A stretch of 32,816 nt of DNA from an uncultured Flavobacteriaceae bacterium (GTDB taxonomy: Bacteria; Bacteroidota; Bacteroidia; Flavobacteriales; Flavobacteriaceae): assembly GCA_913048215.1 (NCBI GenBank), contig CAJWXC010000009.1, positions 1 to 32,816 of the forward strand, read 5' to 3'. A program made the position numbers and the translations under genes. Positions 18,249 through 26,584 of the stretch are shown here, in pieces; positions within the stretch are counted from its first letter, which is position 1, and the number at the start of each line of letters is the position of its first letter. The notes below the pieces were generated by a model. The model was given only the letters and a program-made list of their open reading frames with translations, was not told where the DNA came from and ran no database searches.

Positions 18249-19673
18249 TTATTTTTGTGCAATACGTTTAATCATTCCATCAAAAATAAAATAATGAAAT
18301 GGCAACATGATATACCAATACGCTCTACCAAGTAGGCCCTTTGGTCTAAAGGTTGCTGTTTGATGTAGCACATTGTATTTGTCTATTTTAAATTCTAGCC
18401 AGGCCTCTCCCGGTACTCTCATCTCGGCAAAAAGTAATAACCTTTTTTGATTTTTATCTGCCAAGATTACACGCCAAAAATCTAAGGAATCTCCTTCATT
18501 AATGGTGTTTGTATTGGTGCGTCCTCTGCGCAGCCCAACACCACCAAATAGTTTATCTACCCCTCCTCTCAAGCGCCACAGCCAGTTTGCGTAATACCAA
18601 CCACGTTGTCCTCCTATGGACCAAATATTGTCAAGGGCCTTCTGTGGATTTTCAAGTATGATGCTTTGTTTGTCTTTCACGCAACCATTGACGGGGACTT
18701 CCACATATTTTTTAAGATCATTTCTAAAACGGCCACTAATCATAGAGTCTTTCCAACTGGAGACCACTTGGTTTTGTTTTATTTTTTTAAAAGCTAACTC
18801 TATGGCTTTTTGGTATGATATCGATTCAATTTTTAAAATATCTTTAAGTCTAGTATCACTTGTTATTACCTCAATGCGCATACTATCTACTAAATTAAGT
18901 GCCAGTTTGTAGGAGGTTGATGTCACAAAGTAAAGCCAGTAACTTGATAGTTTGGGAGATAAAAAGGGCAGGGTAACGATGGATAAGTTTAACTTTCTAA
19001 AACGGGCATATCCCTCCATCATTTCTCTGTAACTAAGCACATCAGGGCCGCCAATATCAAAACTCTCATTGTAACACTCTTTGTTACCAAGGACCCCTGT
19101 AAGATAATTAAGTACATCTCTTATGGCTATGGGTTGACACTTTGTTTTAACCCATCTTGGGGTAACCATTATTGGAAGTTTTTCACATAAATCTCTAATG
19201 ATTTCAAAAGAGGCGCTACCACTTCCCACAATAATTGCTGCTCTTAAAACTGTTACTGCAGCGCTTCCTTGGTATAAAATATTTTCTACATTTTTACGAG
19301 ACCAAAGATGTTTGGATAAACTTTTCTCATTGGCAATGCCTCCAACATAGATTACCTGTTTGCAATTTGTTGGCTCCAGGTAGGTGTTAAAGTTTTTTAC
19401 TGCACGTTCTTCTTTTTCATCAAAATCACTTGTAGAGGAGCTCATGGAATGAATTAAATAATAGGCGGCTTCTATATCTTTTGGGAGTGCATTTGGTGTT
19501 ACGGGATTAAGAAAATCTATAACAACTATTTCAATTTGTTTTTTTAAATCCTCAGAAATAGATAACCTATTGGCATCTCTTACAGAACAAACTACCTGAT
19601 GCCCTTGATCTAATAAAAGTGGAAGTAGGCGCATGCCTATATATCCATTTGCTCCTGTAAGTAATATTTTCAA
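18249..19673 (-). CDS. NAD(P)-binding SDR-like protein with DUF2867-like C-terminus
   Basis: The 474-residue product has an N-terminal Rossmann fold of the atypical SDR / NmrA type, with TGANGYIG at residues 6-13 as the nucleotide loop and DVLNYLTGVLGN further on. A second part from about residue 335 (ALDNIWSIGGQRGWYYANWLWRLRGGVDK to the end) looks like the DUF2867 domain often fused to such proteins; its aromatic stretches could face a membrane or lipid. Substrate is unknown. The likely start is TTG at 19673, because no upstream in-frame ATG exists and the Rossmann strand begins at once (MKILLTGANG). A weak TACCTTTA (19725-19732, minus) could be its -7 element. Confidence 0.8.
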   Translation of the reverse strand: MKILLTGANGYIGMRLLPLLLDQGHQVVCSVRDANRLSISEDLKKQIEIVVIDFLNPVTPNALPKDIEAAYYLIHSMSSSTSDFDEKEERAVKNFNTYLEPTNCKQVIYVGGIANEKSLSKHLWSRKNVENILYQGSAAVTVLRAAIIVGSGSASFEIIRDLCEKLPIMVTPRWVKTKCQPIAIRDVLNYLTGVLGNKECYNESFDIGGPDVLSYREMMEGYARFRKLNLSIVTLPFLSPKLSSYWLYFVTSTSYKLALNLVDSMRIEVITSDTRLKDILKIESISYQKAIELAFKKIKQNQVVSSWKDSMISGRFRNDLKKYVEVPVNGCVKDKQSIILENPQKALDNIWSIGGQRGWYYANWLWRLRGGVDKLFGGVGLRRGRTNTNTINEGDSLDFWRVILADKNQKRLLLFAEMRVPGEAWLEFKIDKYNVLHQTATFRPKGLLGRAYWYIMLPFHYFIFDGMIKRIAQK

Positions 19674-19811
19674 ATCAGCTGTTTTTTTAAAGATACGCAG
19701 GACTTGCTGAAAGATAAAACCTTATAAAGGTATTAACGTGACTTTAAGTTTTATTTTCACTTTGTTGACTTACAACCCCTGTCTTGATTGTTTTTTAAAA
19801 ACACTATATTC

Positions 19812-20000
19812 ATGTTTTTTAAATTGCAGAATATGAGGGTTTTAAAGTGGGTGCTACTTCTTGGGGGTATTGTTATTTTTTGCTGGGGAATATATTCTAT
19901 CTTCCAGTCTCAAAAAACTCCTGTAAGTCAACTAATTGGTATGATGGGTTTGTCTGTTGTAGGAGTTTTGGCTAGTCTTGCCATAAAAAATAAGTCCTAG
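19812..20000 (+). CDS. Small two-helix membrane protein, unknown function
   Basis: A short protein with two hydrophobic segments, WVLLLGGIVIFCWGIYSIF and QLIGMMGLSVVGVLASLAI, joined by a polar turn (QSQKTP) and ending KNKS. It looks like a double-pass inner-membrane protein. The start is unsure: ATG 19812 gives 62 residues, ATG 19833 (MRVLKWVLLLGG) gives 55 and is equally plausible, and a TTG at 19788 would add more. It ends 3 nt before the convergent hypothetical gene. I do not recognise the family. Confidence 0.55.
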   Translation: MFFKLQNMRVLKWVLLLGGIVIFCWGIYSIFQSQKTPVSQLIGMMGLSVVGVLASLAIKNKS

Positions 20001-20003
20001 TTG

Positions 20004-20435
20004 TTATACATCTTCTATTCTGTGGCCGCTTGAGAGGGTTTTTGCAGTAAGTATTTTTTGAACAAAGCGATGTATTTCTTTGTCTTTGGTCCGCGCTTGT
20101 ATTTTAATAAAATAATCGTCTTTGTAGATAGAATACTCCTCTGCTTTGCCTTTGTAGAGAACCAATTTATAATAAGGAATAACAAGTGCATAACTTTCAA
20201 GCAGTGATCTGAAACCAACAATGATACCATTGGGGCGCATTTCTATATTGCACTGATTTCTGTTATTGTCTAGAATAAGTAGGTTGTGAATTTGTATGCT
20301 TGTTTGAGTAATAATTAGCTTAGGAGATCCAATACCTTTTAACTTAAAACGCTCTATTAAAGAATAGGGTTTCCCTACCTGCTGGGTAATTTTTTGGTCT
20401 ATTTGTTTGTTGTTGTACGAGACGTTTACCAGCAT
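20004..20435 (-). CDS. Hypothetical protein, 143 residues
   Basis: I do not recognise this protein. It is 143 residues, soluble, with no signal peptide or membrane segment, and basic. The pattern of short strands (SPKLIITQTSIQIHNLLILD, GIIVGFRSLLESYALVIPYY, YSIYKDDYFIKIQARTKD) ending in a helix (KEIHRFVQKILTAK) resembles a PH-like beta-sandwich with C-terminal helix; this is a guess from the pattern. It is preceded by a TATTTTTG element and ends tail-to-tail with the small membrane gene. Confidence 0.6.
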   Translation of the reverse strand: MLVNVSYNNKQIDQKITQQVGKPYSLIERFKLKGIGSPKLIITQTSIQIHNLLILDNNRNQCNIEMRPNGIIVGFRSLLESYALVIPYYKLVLYKGKAEEYSIYKDDYFIKIQARTKDKEIHRFVQKILTAKTLSSGHRIEDV

Positions 20436-20460
20436 ATATTTTTATATTAGATTTCTACTA

Positions 20461-20468
20461 CAAAAATA
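20461..20468 (-). promoter_or_regulatory. Promoter -7 element for the 143-residue gene
   Basis: On the minus strand this reads TATTTTTG, matching TAnnTTTG. The predicted leader to the ATG at 20435 is about 20 nt. No TTG is found at the -33 spacing. Confidence 0.4.
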
Positions 20469-20648
20469 ACAAACCAAAGTGCTTTAAAAAAGACTTTAGG
20501 AGCTTCAATGTTGTTAGACAACTTTTCTTGTGTGATTGCACCCTTCTATTTTTATTTCTGCAGTTATGACTATTTTCATTTTAAAGAAACAAATAACTGT
20601 ACCAAAAAAGCCTTAAAAAAACTATCTTTACACCTTTAAAATAAATTC

Positions 20649-22424
20649 ATGACCCTGCAAGATATCCTTAGTAAGAAAGTTAAAGATGCTGTCAAAAATC
20701 TTTATGATAACAGCCTAGAAACCGTGGAGTTTCAAGCCACTCGTAAAGAGTTTGAGGGAGATATTACTGTAGTGGTGTTTCCTATGCTGCGTGTTGTTAA
20801 GGGCAACCCTGTGGCCATTGGCCAGGCTATTGGCGCCTATTTACAAGAGCATGTAGCTTATGTTACTGGTTTTAATGTGGTAAAGGGTTTTTTAAACCTT
20901 GTTATTAGTGATGGGTATTATTTAGATTTTTTTAAAAACACACCCACTTGGGATACCTTTGGTGTAGTAGCTCCAGGTAATGATGCCGTTATGGTAGAGT
21001 TTGCCTCTCCAAATACAAACAAACCACTCCACTTAGGACATGTACGTAACGTGTTGCTAGGATACAGTGTGGCTCAAATAGTGAAAGCCAGTGGTAAAAA
21101 AGTATACAAAACACAAATTATAAACGATCGTGGTATTCATATTTGTAAAAGCATGCTAGCTTGGCAACGATATGGGAAAGGAGAAACTCCTCAATCATCA
21201 GGGAAAAAGGGAGACAAATTAGTAGGAGACTACTACGTACGTTTTGATAAAGAGTATAAAAAAGAAATTGCTGGTTTAATAGCGCAAGGAATTTCAGAAG
21301 AAGATGCAAAAAAGCAAGCTCCTATTATTTTGCAGGCCCAGCAAATGCTCTTGCAGTGGGAAGCTGCAGACAAAGAGATTGTCTCACTATGGCAAACCAT
21401 GAACGGTTGGGTGTATGACGGTTTTGATCAAACCTATGCAGATATAGGTGTAGATTTTGATAAAAATTACTATGAGAGTAACACCTATTTGCTTGGTAAA
21501 GAATTTATCCAAGAGGGGCTCTCAAGTGGTGTATTTACCAAAGACCCTGACGGCTCTGTTTGGTGTGATCTCACCGACAAGGGCCTAGACAGAAAAATCG
21601 TGTTACGCGCAGACGGAACGGCTGTTTACATGACTCAAGATATTGGAACTGCCATACAGCGCGTTAAAGATTATCCAGATATAAACGGTATGATTTACAC
21701 CGTTGGAAACGAGCAAGATTATCATTTCAAAGTGTTATTTCTAATACTCCAGAAACTAGGGTTTGGATGGGCTAAAAACTTATTTCACCTAAGTTATGGA
21801 ATGGTTGATTTGCCAAGTGGTAAAATGAAATCTAGAGAGGGTACCGTGGTAGATGCAGATGATTTAATAAAAGATATGACAGCAACAGCTTGCAGTATTT
21901 CTGAGTCTCTGGGTAAGATTGATGATTTTACTACCCAAGAAAAACAAACGCTGTATGCTACCATAGGCCTTGGGGCTTTAAAATACTACATACTAAAGGT
22001 AGATCCTAAAAAACGAATCTTATTTAATCCAGAGGAGAGTGTAGATTTTCAAGGCAATACTGGACCGTTTATCCAATACACCTACGCGCGTATTGCATCC
22101 ATATTAAGAAAGGCATCACAGGCTAACCACCAATCTTTGGAGGGTATTGTTTCCCTTGATCCCAAAGAAAAACAAGTGTTAAAAACACTTCAGTTATTTC
22201 CTGAGACAATTCAACAGGCAGCCTCACATTATAGCCCAGCACTGATAGCCAACTATACCTATGATTTGGTGAAGGAGTTTAATTCTTTTTATCAAAATGT
22301 TCCCATATTTGCGGCACAAAACAACACAGAAAAAGAATTTAGAGTTGCCCTTTGCGGCGCAGTTGGGGCAGTGATAAAAACAGCATTTTCATTGCTAGGG
22401 ATCCAAGTACCTAATAGAATGTAA
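20649..22424 (+). CDS. argS: Arginyl-tRNA synthetase
   Basis: ArgS charges tRNA-Arg with arginine. The 591-residue class I synthetase has the N-terminal Add-1 domain (about 1-85), the HIGH motif as PLHLGH (126-131) within ASPNTNKPLHLGHVRN, a KMSKS-like loop KMKSREG (392-398), and the DALR anticodon-binding domain from about 474 (QYTYARIASILRKA), ending VPNRM. Length and motifs are complete. The 213-nt upstream gap holds an imperfect TATCTTTA at 20623-20630 that may be its -7 element. Its stop lies 3 nt from the end of the convergent receptor gene, leaving no room for a separate terminator. Confidence 0.97.
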   Translation: MTLQDILSKKVKDAVKNLYDNSLETVEFQATRKEFEGDITVVVFPMLRVVKGNPVAIGQAIGAYLQEHVAYVTGFNVVKGFLNLVISDGYYLDFFKNTPTWDTFGVVAPGNDAVMVEFASPNTNKPLHLGHVRNVLLGYSVAQIVKASGKKVYKTQIINDRGIHICKSMLAWQRYGKGETPQSSGKKGDKLVGDYYVRFDKEYKKEIAGLIAQGISEEDAKKQAPIILQAQQMLLQWEAADKEIVSLWQTMNGWVYDGFDQTYADIGVDFDKNYYESNTYLLGKEFIQEGLSSGVFTKDPDGSVWCDLTDKGLDRKIVLRADGTAVYMTQDIGTAIQRVKDYPDINGMIYTVGNEQDYHFKVLFLILQKLGFGWAKNLFHLSYGMVDLPSGKMKSREGTVVDADDLIKDMTATACSISESLGKIDDFTTQEKQTLYATIGLGALKYYILKVDPKKRILFNPEESVDFQGNTGPFIQYTYARIASILRKASQANHQSLEGIVSLDPKEKQVLKTLQLFPETIQQAASHYSPALIANYTYDLVKEFNSFYQNVPIFAAQNNTEKEFRVALCGAVGAVIKTAFSLLGIQVPNRM

Positions 22425-22427
22425 TTT

Positions 22428-25013
22428 CTAAAATAATAGCTGCAATGATATGTTGGGTGTAAAGCCTAAAGAATATTGAGTAACTGTGTTAATATAATTT
22501 TCTCCTTGGGGGCTTGTTTGTATTTGGTAGTATCTTCCTAACTCATTCTTTGTGTCAAATAAATTTAGTAATGAGAGATTTACAACTGCATCAAATGTAT
22601 CATCTAAAGGGGTCTTGTAAACTGCAGAGATATTAGTCCTAAAATATTCTTTTAATGTTTGATTGTTAGGGCTGTTGTACTGTATCTGGGGCCCGTTAAT
22701 GGTATTTATAATTGCATTTTGGTTACTTGCTGTGGTGAAGGGTAGTCCAGAGTGATAATTGGCCCCTGCAGAGATAGTAACCTCTTTAAAGGTATAGGTA
22801 GCTATCGCATTTACACAATGAGTAACATTAAAGTTGTTTGGAAATCTCCTAGGGGAGAGGGTTTTAAACTCATAATTGCTATTGATGTAGGTATAACTTA
22901 ACCAAGTAGTGAAGTTTTTTTGTTTTTTACCAATGGCTACCTCAAGCCCTTGACTTGAATAATTACCAATAGCCTGAGTGTCTTGAAATTGGTTTCTAAA
23001 ACCTAGATTACGGGTATTTATACCAGCTACTTTTTTATAAAAAACCTCTGCGTTGAGGGTCCAATTTTTTTGAGTATAATCTGTCCCAAAAGATGCTTGA
23101 GTACTTTTTAGCAAAGGGTTTTGAATCCCATCTGCCAAGATCCATTGTTTATTTTGTATGCCTAACAATTGATTTTCATTGGCTGTAAATTGCAATACGT
23201 TTTGATGTTTTTTCTCGCCAGATATAAATACATTCCAATGTTTTTTTATGCGTTGTGAAAGAGTAATTCTTGGTTCTATTTGCATATCAAAGTTGGATAG
23301 ATTTGTTGCTCTTACCCCTAGTGTCACTGTAGTGTTGTCATCAAATAGTTGGGCCGTGGTTTGCACGTAAACCCCATTGGTAATTCCTTTTGTTGCGCTG
23401 TTTGGAATTGGGGTAGTGTTCTGTGGAGTTTCTAGGTTTTCTATAAGAGTGCTTGTGTGCTGATAGCCAGCTTCAATAGAAAAGTCATCGTTTATCACAT
23501 AGCTTGTGTCAAACTTTAGGCTTTGTTCTTTTACTTGGTTTTTTTGTAATTTTTGACTTGCTTGTTCTACCTGTGTATTTTGCGAATTGGCTTTATAAGT
23601 GCTATTGCTGTAGTGAATCCCTGTGGTGAGTTTCTGGTTCCAATTTCTCAGGTAATTAAAGCCGCTTAATAGGGTGTTTTGCTCTAATTCATTAAAACTT
23701 GCTGTTGATATATCATCGGTAAACAAACGCTCGTTAAATTCAAGCCCATTGCTAATGGTCATAAAGTGGTAATTTAATTTGTCTTTTGGCGAAATGTCCC
23801 AAAGTGCAGATAGACTAATGTCAAAGAAATTAAAATCTTCATCTGTTGTTCTTAGGGTTTCTTCTTGGGTGTTGTTGAGGTTTGTTACTTCTGTATTTTG
23901 AAAGGTTCTTTTAAAAAATGATTTGTAAATAGGGTTACCCAAACCGTTGTTAATTGAGGTTCTTCCAGATCCAACAATTGCAAATGAATTTGTTACCGGT
24001 ATTTTTATAAAGGCATTGGTGCTGGCTAAATTTATGCCAACACCTCCTTCTATCTCTGGATCAATGGTATTTGTTGGATAGATGTGTACTACTCCAGATA
24101 CTCCTTCGCTGTATCTTGGATGTGTTCCGTTTTTATAAATAATTACGTTGTCTATAAGGTTTGGATTTAGGGCAGATATAAGTCCAAAAAAATGACCTGT
24201 TTGGTACATTCTAATATCGTTCCACAAAATAGTTACTTCATCACTACCACCGGCTCTTATGTTAATGTTTGAAGCTGTTTCATCATAACTTTGAATACCA
24301 GGGAGTACCTGCGCAATTTGTAAAACATCTGGCTCTGTGAGTGAGGGTAAAATTTCAAAGTCATTGTTTGTAATTACAATTGCCCCTTTTTTTGTTTTTT
24401 CAATTCCTTTTGCTATGTAGCTAGAGAGTGTGATGGTGGGTAATGTATTGATATATCCAAGGTTTATAAAAATCAAAGGGCAATTGCCCTTTGTACTGGC
24501 AATTGCTTTATAAATAACTAGTGGTTTTATAAATTGTCCCTCAAAGTATAGTTCTAACTCTTGGGTATCTGCAATGCTATTTATGTTTAAGATTCCTCCA
24601 CTGTTAGCAGTGTATGTTTTGTTTTCTGAAATAGCGGTAATCGCAAGAGGTTTTGCTGTTTGGATGTCAATAAATGTGGCACAAAAAGAGACCATTTTTT
24701 TTGGAAAGGTCACTGTTATATAACGGCTACTAACAAAGGTGAAGTTAATGTTCTCTTTTTCAAAGAACATCTTTAATGTCTGTTTAAGTGTTTGGTTTGT
24801 GTTAGGTTTAAAGACCCTACATCTTTTTGCTGTGTCACTGTTGTAAGAGAATTTTACATCAAATACAGTTTCAATTTCAGAGATAGCATCTACAAAAGGT
24901 ATGGTGTTTTCAGTATTTTGGGCAAGACAGCAATGAGTCCAAAAAAACAATAAAAAACACAAGTATATAAAAGAATACTTATTGTTTTTTAAGGTTATAA
25001 ATTTGTACTTCAT
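22428..25013 (-). CDS. TonB-dependent outer-membrane receptor with STN signalling domain
   Basis: An 861-residue outer-membrane receptor that imports a ligand using TonB energy and can signal to FecR. A hydrophobic signal peptide (about 1-31, ending CCLA-Q) is followed by an STN domain (about 40-108: DAISEIETVFDVKFSYNSDT, LKQTLKMFFEKENINFTFV). Next come a carboxypeptidase-regulatory-like stretch (about 110-160), the plug (about 212-325, with VLPGIQSYDETASNINIRAG), and a long beta-barrel closing on a terminal Phe (SLQLLF). The gene starts inside fecR, with a 35-bp overlap. No SusD partner is adjacent, so it is a stand-alone FecA-like receptor; the ligand, whether ferric siderophore or other, is not determined. 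Confidence 0.92.
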   Translation of the reverse strand: MKYKFITLKNNKYSFIYLCFLLFFWTHCCLAQNTENTIPFVDAISEIETVFDVKFSYNSDTAKRCRVFKPNTNQTLKQTLKMFFEKENINFTFVSSRYITVTFPKKMVSFCATFIDIQTAKPLAITAISENKTYTANSGGILNINSIADTQELELYFEGQFIKPLVIYKAIASTKGNCPLIFINLGYINTLPTITLSSYIAKGIEKTKKGAIVITNNDFEILPSLTEPDVLQIAQVLPGIQSYDETASNINIRAGGSDEVTILWNDIRMYQTGHFFGLISALNPNLIDNVIIYKNGTHPRYSEGVSGVVHIYPTNTIDPEIEGGVGINLASTNAFIKIPVTNSFAIVGSGRTSINNGLGNPIYKSFFKRTFQNTEVTNLNNTQEETLRTTDEDFNFFDISLSALWDISPKDKLNYHFMTISNGLEFNERLFTDDISTASFNELEQNTLLSGFNYLRNWNQKLTTGIHYSNSTYKANSQNTQVEQASQKLQKNQVKEQSLKFDTSYVINDDFSIEAGYQHTSTLIENLETPQNTTPIPNSATKGITNGVYVQTTAQLFDDNTTVTLGVRATNLSNFDMQIEPRITLSQRIKKHWNVFISGEKKHQNVLQFTANENQLLGIQNKQWILADGIQNPLLKSTQASFGTDYTQKNWTLNAEVFYKKVAGINTRNLGFRNQFQDTQAIGNYSSQGLEVAIGKKQKNFTTWLSYTYINSNYEFKTLSPRRFPNNFNVTHCVNAIATYTFKEVTISAGANYHSGLPFTTASNQNAIINTINGPQIQYNSPNNQTLKEYFRTNISAVYKTPLDDTFDAVVNLSLLNLFDTKNELGRYYQIQTSPQGENYINTVTQYSLGFTPNISLQLLF

Positions 25014-25893
25014 TTTTTGAATCTTTACTAAAAGATAGGTTAAGGGGCTGTGTAACAGTTTGCAGCGCTTGGTCCAGGTTTGTGTGGGTAAAGCTACCTG
25101 TGTAACGTAAAGTTACATCAATATTTTTAGTTGTGATGGTAACTTTGTAATGTTTTTCAATTTCCATTAATACGGTCTCAAGGGGCATGTCTACAAAACT
25201 ACTTTCGTTAAAAATCCAAGTGGGTTTGGAGGTGTATATCTTGTTGTTAACTATCATGGGAGAAAAGCTAAAAGAGTCGCCAGCAGACACTAAGGTATTT
25301 ATTCCATTAGCTTGTACAGAGACTAGCCCTTCAAAACAAGAAACAATTAAAAGATCATTCTCTGTTTTTACATTAAAGCAGGTACCAAGCACACTTACAT
25401 TTGCCGTTGGGGTAACCACGGTAAATGTTTTGCCTTTTGCCACCTCAAAATAAGCCTCCCCCTCAAGGGTTACCTCTCTTGTAAAGGGCCAGCCATATTT
25501 TTTGTAGCTAATACGCCCATTTTCCTTTAATGTTATTTTTGAGCTATCTGGTAATTCTATGGTTTGTGTAGTGGCAATTGGAGCCTGTATGTTTGTAGGT
25601 AGTGAAGTTACAAACACACTTGATAGCACCAATAGTATCAATAGTGCCGCAATTTTTAACAGCCTTGGCATTGTAATTACTTTAGGCGTTTTTTGTTGTG
25701 GTGAGGTTAATAAAAAAGTGTCTTTCAAGGCTTTTAGTCCAGAAATTGCATCATGCTCAGGCAATACCATAGCTTTAGTGTGAGTATCTATTTTTTTATA
25801 GATATCAAAACCTGGCCATTGATTAAGCACCTGCATGTCTGCGGGAGAAGCCTCATTGTTAAGCCATTTTTCTAATGCTTGTTTTGTTTCCAT
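24979..25893 (-). CDS. FecR-family anti-sigma / signal-transducing protein
   Basis: This 304-residue protein should span the inner membrane and pass the receptor signal to the ECF sigma factor. The N-terminal cytosolic part (1-78) starts METKQALEKWLNNEASPADM, the usual anti-sigma region. One transmembrane helix lies at about 79-97 (LKIAALLILLVLSSVFVTSL). The periplasmic FecR domain (about 108-200) has EGEAYFEVAKG and GTCFNV. A DUF4974-type C-terminal domain (about 225-298) has PLETVLMEIEKHYKVTI and LRYTGSFTHTNLDQALQTV. It lies 55 nt after the sigma gene and overlaps the receptor gene by 35 bp. Confidence 0.93.
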   Translation of the reverse strand: METKQALEKWLNNEASPADMQVLNQWPGFDIYKKIDTHTKAMVLPEHDAISGLKALKDTFLLTSPQQKTPKVITMPRLLKIAALLILLVLSSVFVTSLPTNIQAPIATTQTIELPDSSKITLKENGRISYKKYGWPFTREVTLEGEAYFEVAKGKTFTVVTPTANVSVLGTCFNVKTENDLLIVSCFEGLVSVQANGINTLVSAGDSFSFSPMIVNNKIYTSKPTWIFNESSFVDMPLETVLMEIEKHYKVTITTKNIDVTLRYTGSFTHTNLDQALQTVTQPLNLSFSKDSKNEVQIYNLKKQ

Positions 25894-25948
25894 CTACTTG
25901 CTTGTTATTGTATAACAGGTTACTTGTTATTTTACCACCTTAAGGGGT

Positions 25949-26458
25949 TTATAAATTCTCTATTGTTTCTCGTAGTTTTTCTAAAGCATCTAATACTCGC
26001 TTTCCAGCAGCTTTCTCTGAAATATTATATATAGCAGCAATTTCTCTATATTTTTTACCCTCTACGCGGCTTAGTAAAAATGCAGTGCGTTGTAATTGGG
26101 TGAGACTATCTAGAGCCTTTTGTAATTTCTGGCCAAATTCTTTTTCTTCCAATAGAAACTCAGGAGAGTTGTTGTCCTGTGATTTTTTCACGCCTTGGGT
26201 GAATTTAAATTGCACCTTTTTATGTGCTACGGTATTTAAAAAAAGGTTGTTTGCAGTTGTAAAGAGGTAGCTTTTGGCTTTGTTGGGAGCAACTTTTCCG
26301 CAATTTTGCCATAATTTCAAGAAAGCTTCTTGGGCCAAATCATAAGAAGCATCCGTGCTCTTTGTTTTAAAGAACATAAAGTTTCGTAATGATTGTACCT
26401 GCTCTTTGTAGATCTTGTTAAAGACCGCTTCTTGGCAAATATTTGAGTGTTTTTTCAT
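25949..26458 (-). CDS. ECF-type RNA polymerase sigma-70 factor
   Basis: A 169-residue sigma factor with only regions 2 and 4. Region 2 (about 12-82) has DLAQEAFLKLWQNCGKV and SYLFTTANNLFLNTVAHKK. Region 4 (about 108-165) has LDSLTQLQRTAFLLSRVEGK and KYREIAAIYNISEKAAGKRV, the helix-turn-helix for the -35. It should be held inactive by the FecR protein encoded just downstream and direct transcription of the receptor gene. Its own upstream region on the minus strand shows no clear TAnnTTTG. It is divergent from ffh, with 126 nt between the two starts. Confidence 0.93.
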   Translation of the reverse strand: MKKHSNICQEAVFNKIYKEQVQSLRNFMFFKTKSTDASYDLAQEAFLKLWQNCGKVAPNKAKSYLFTTANNLFLNTVAHKKVQFKFTQGVKKSQDNNSPEFLLEEKEFGQKLQKALDSLTQLQRTAFLLSRVEGKKYREIAAIYNISEKAAGKRVLDALEKLRETIENL

Positions 26459-26514
26459 GCTTTGTTGCTGTAAAATTATACAAAAAAATTCAGTATTTTA
26501 AATATCTACTCAAC

Positions 26515-26545
26515 TTTGAAACTCCCCAATCAATTAGTATATTTG
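26515..26545 (+). promoter_or_regulatory. Canonical promoter of ffh-folD
   Basis: TTTG (26515-26518), 19 nt, then TATATTTG (26538-26545) fits the Bacteroidota -33/-7 consensus exactly. The predicted start is near 26549, giving a leader of about 36 nt to the ffh ATG. Confidence 0.8.
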
Positions 26546-26584
26546 CGGTTAAATCTTTTGTGATTTTTTAAAATTGTATTTTCT

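Noticed and set aside
20510-20522. Small palindrome GTTGT-TAG-ACAAC in the gap before argS
   Set aside because: Only 5 bp with a 3-nt loop in AT-rich DNA, not tied to a promoter or T run; expected by chance.
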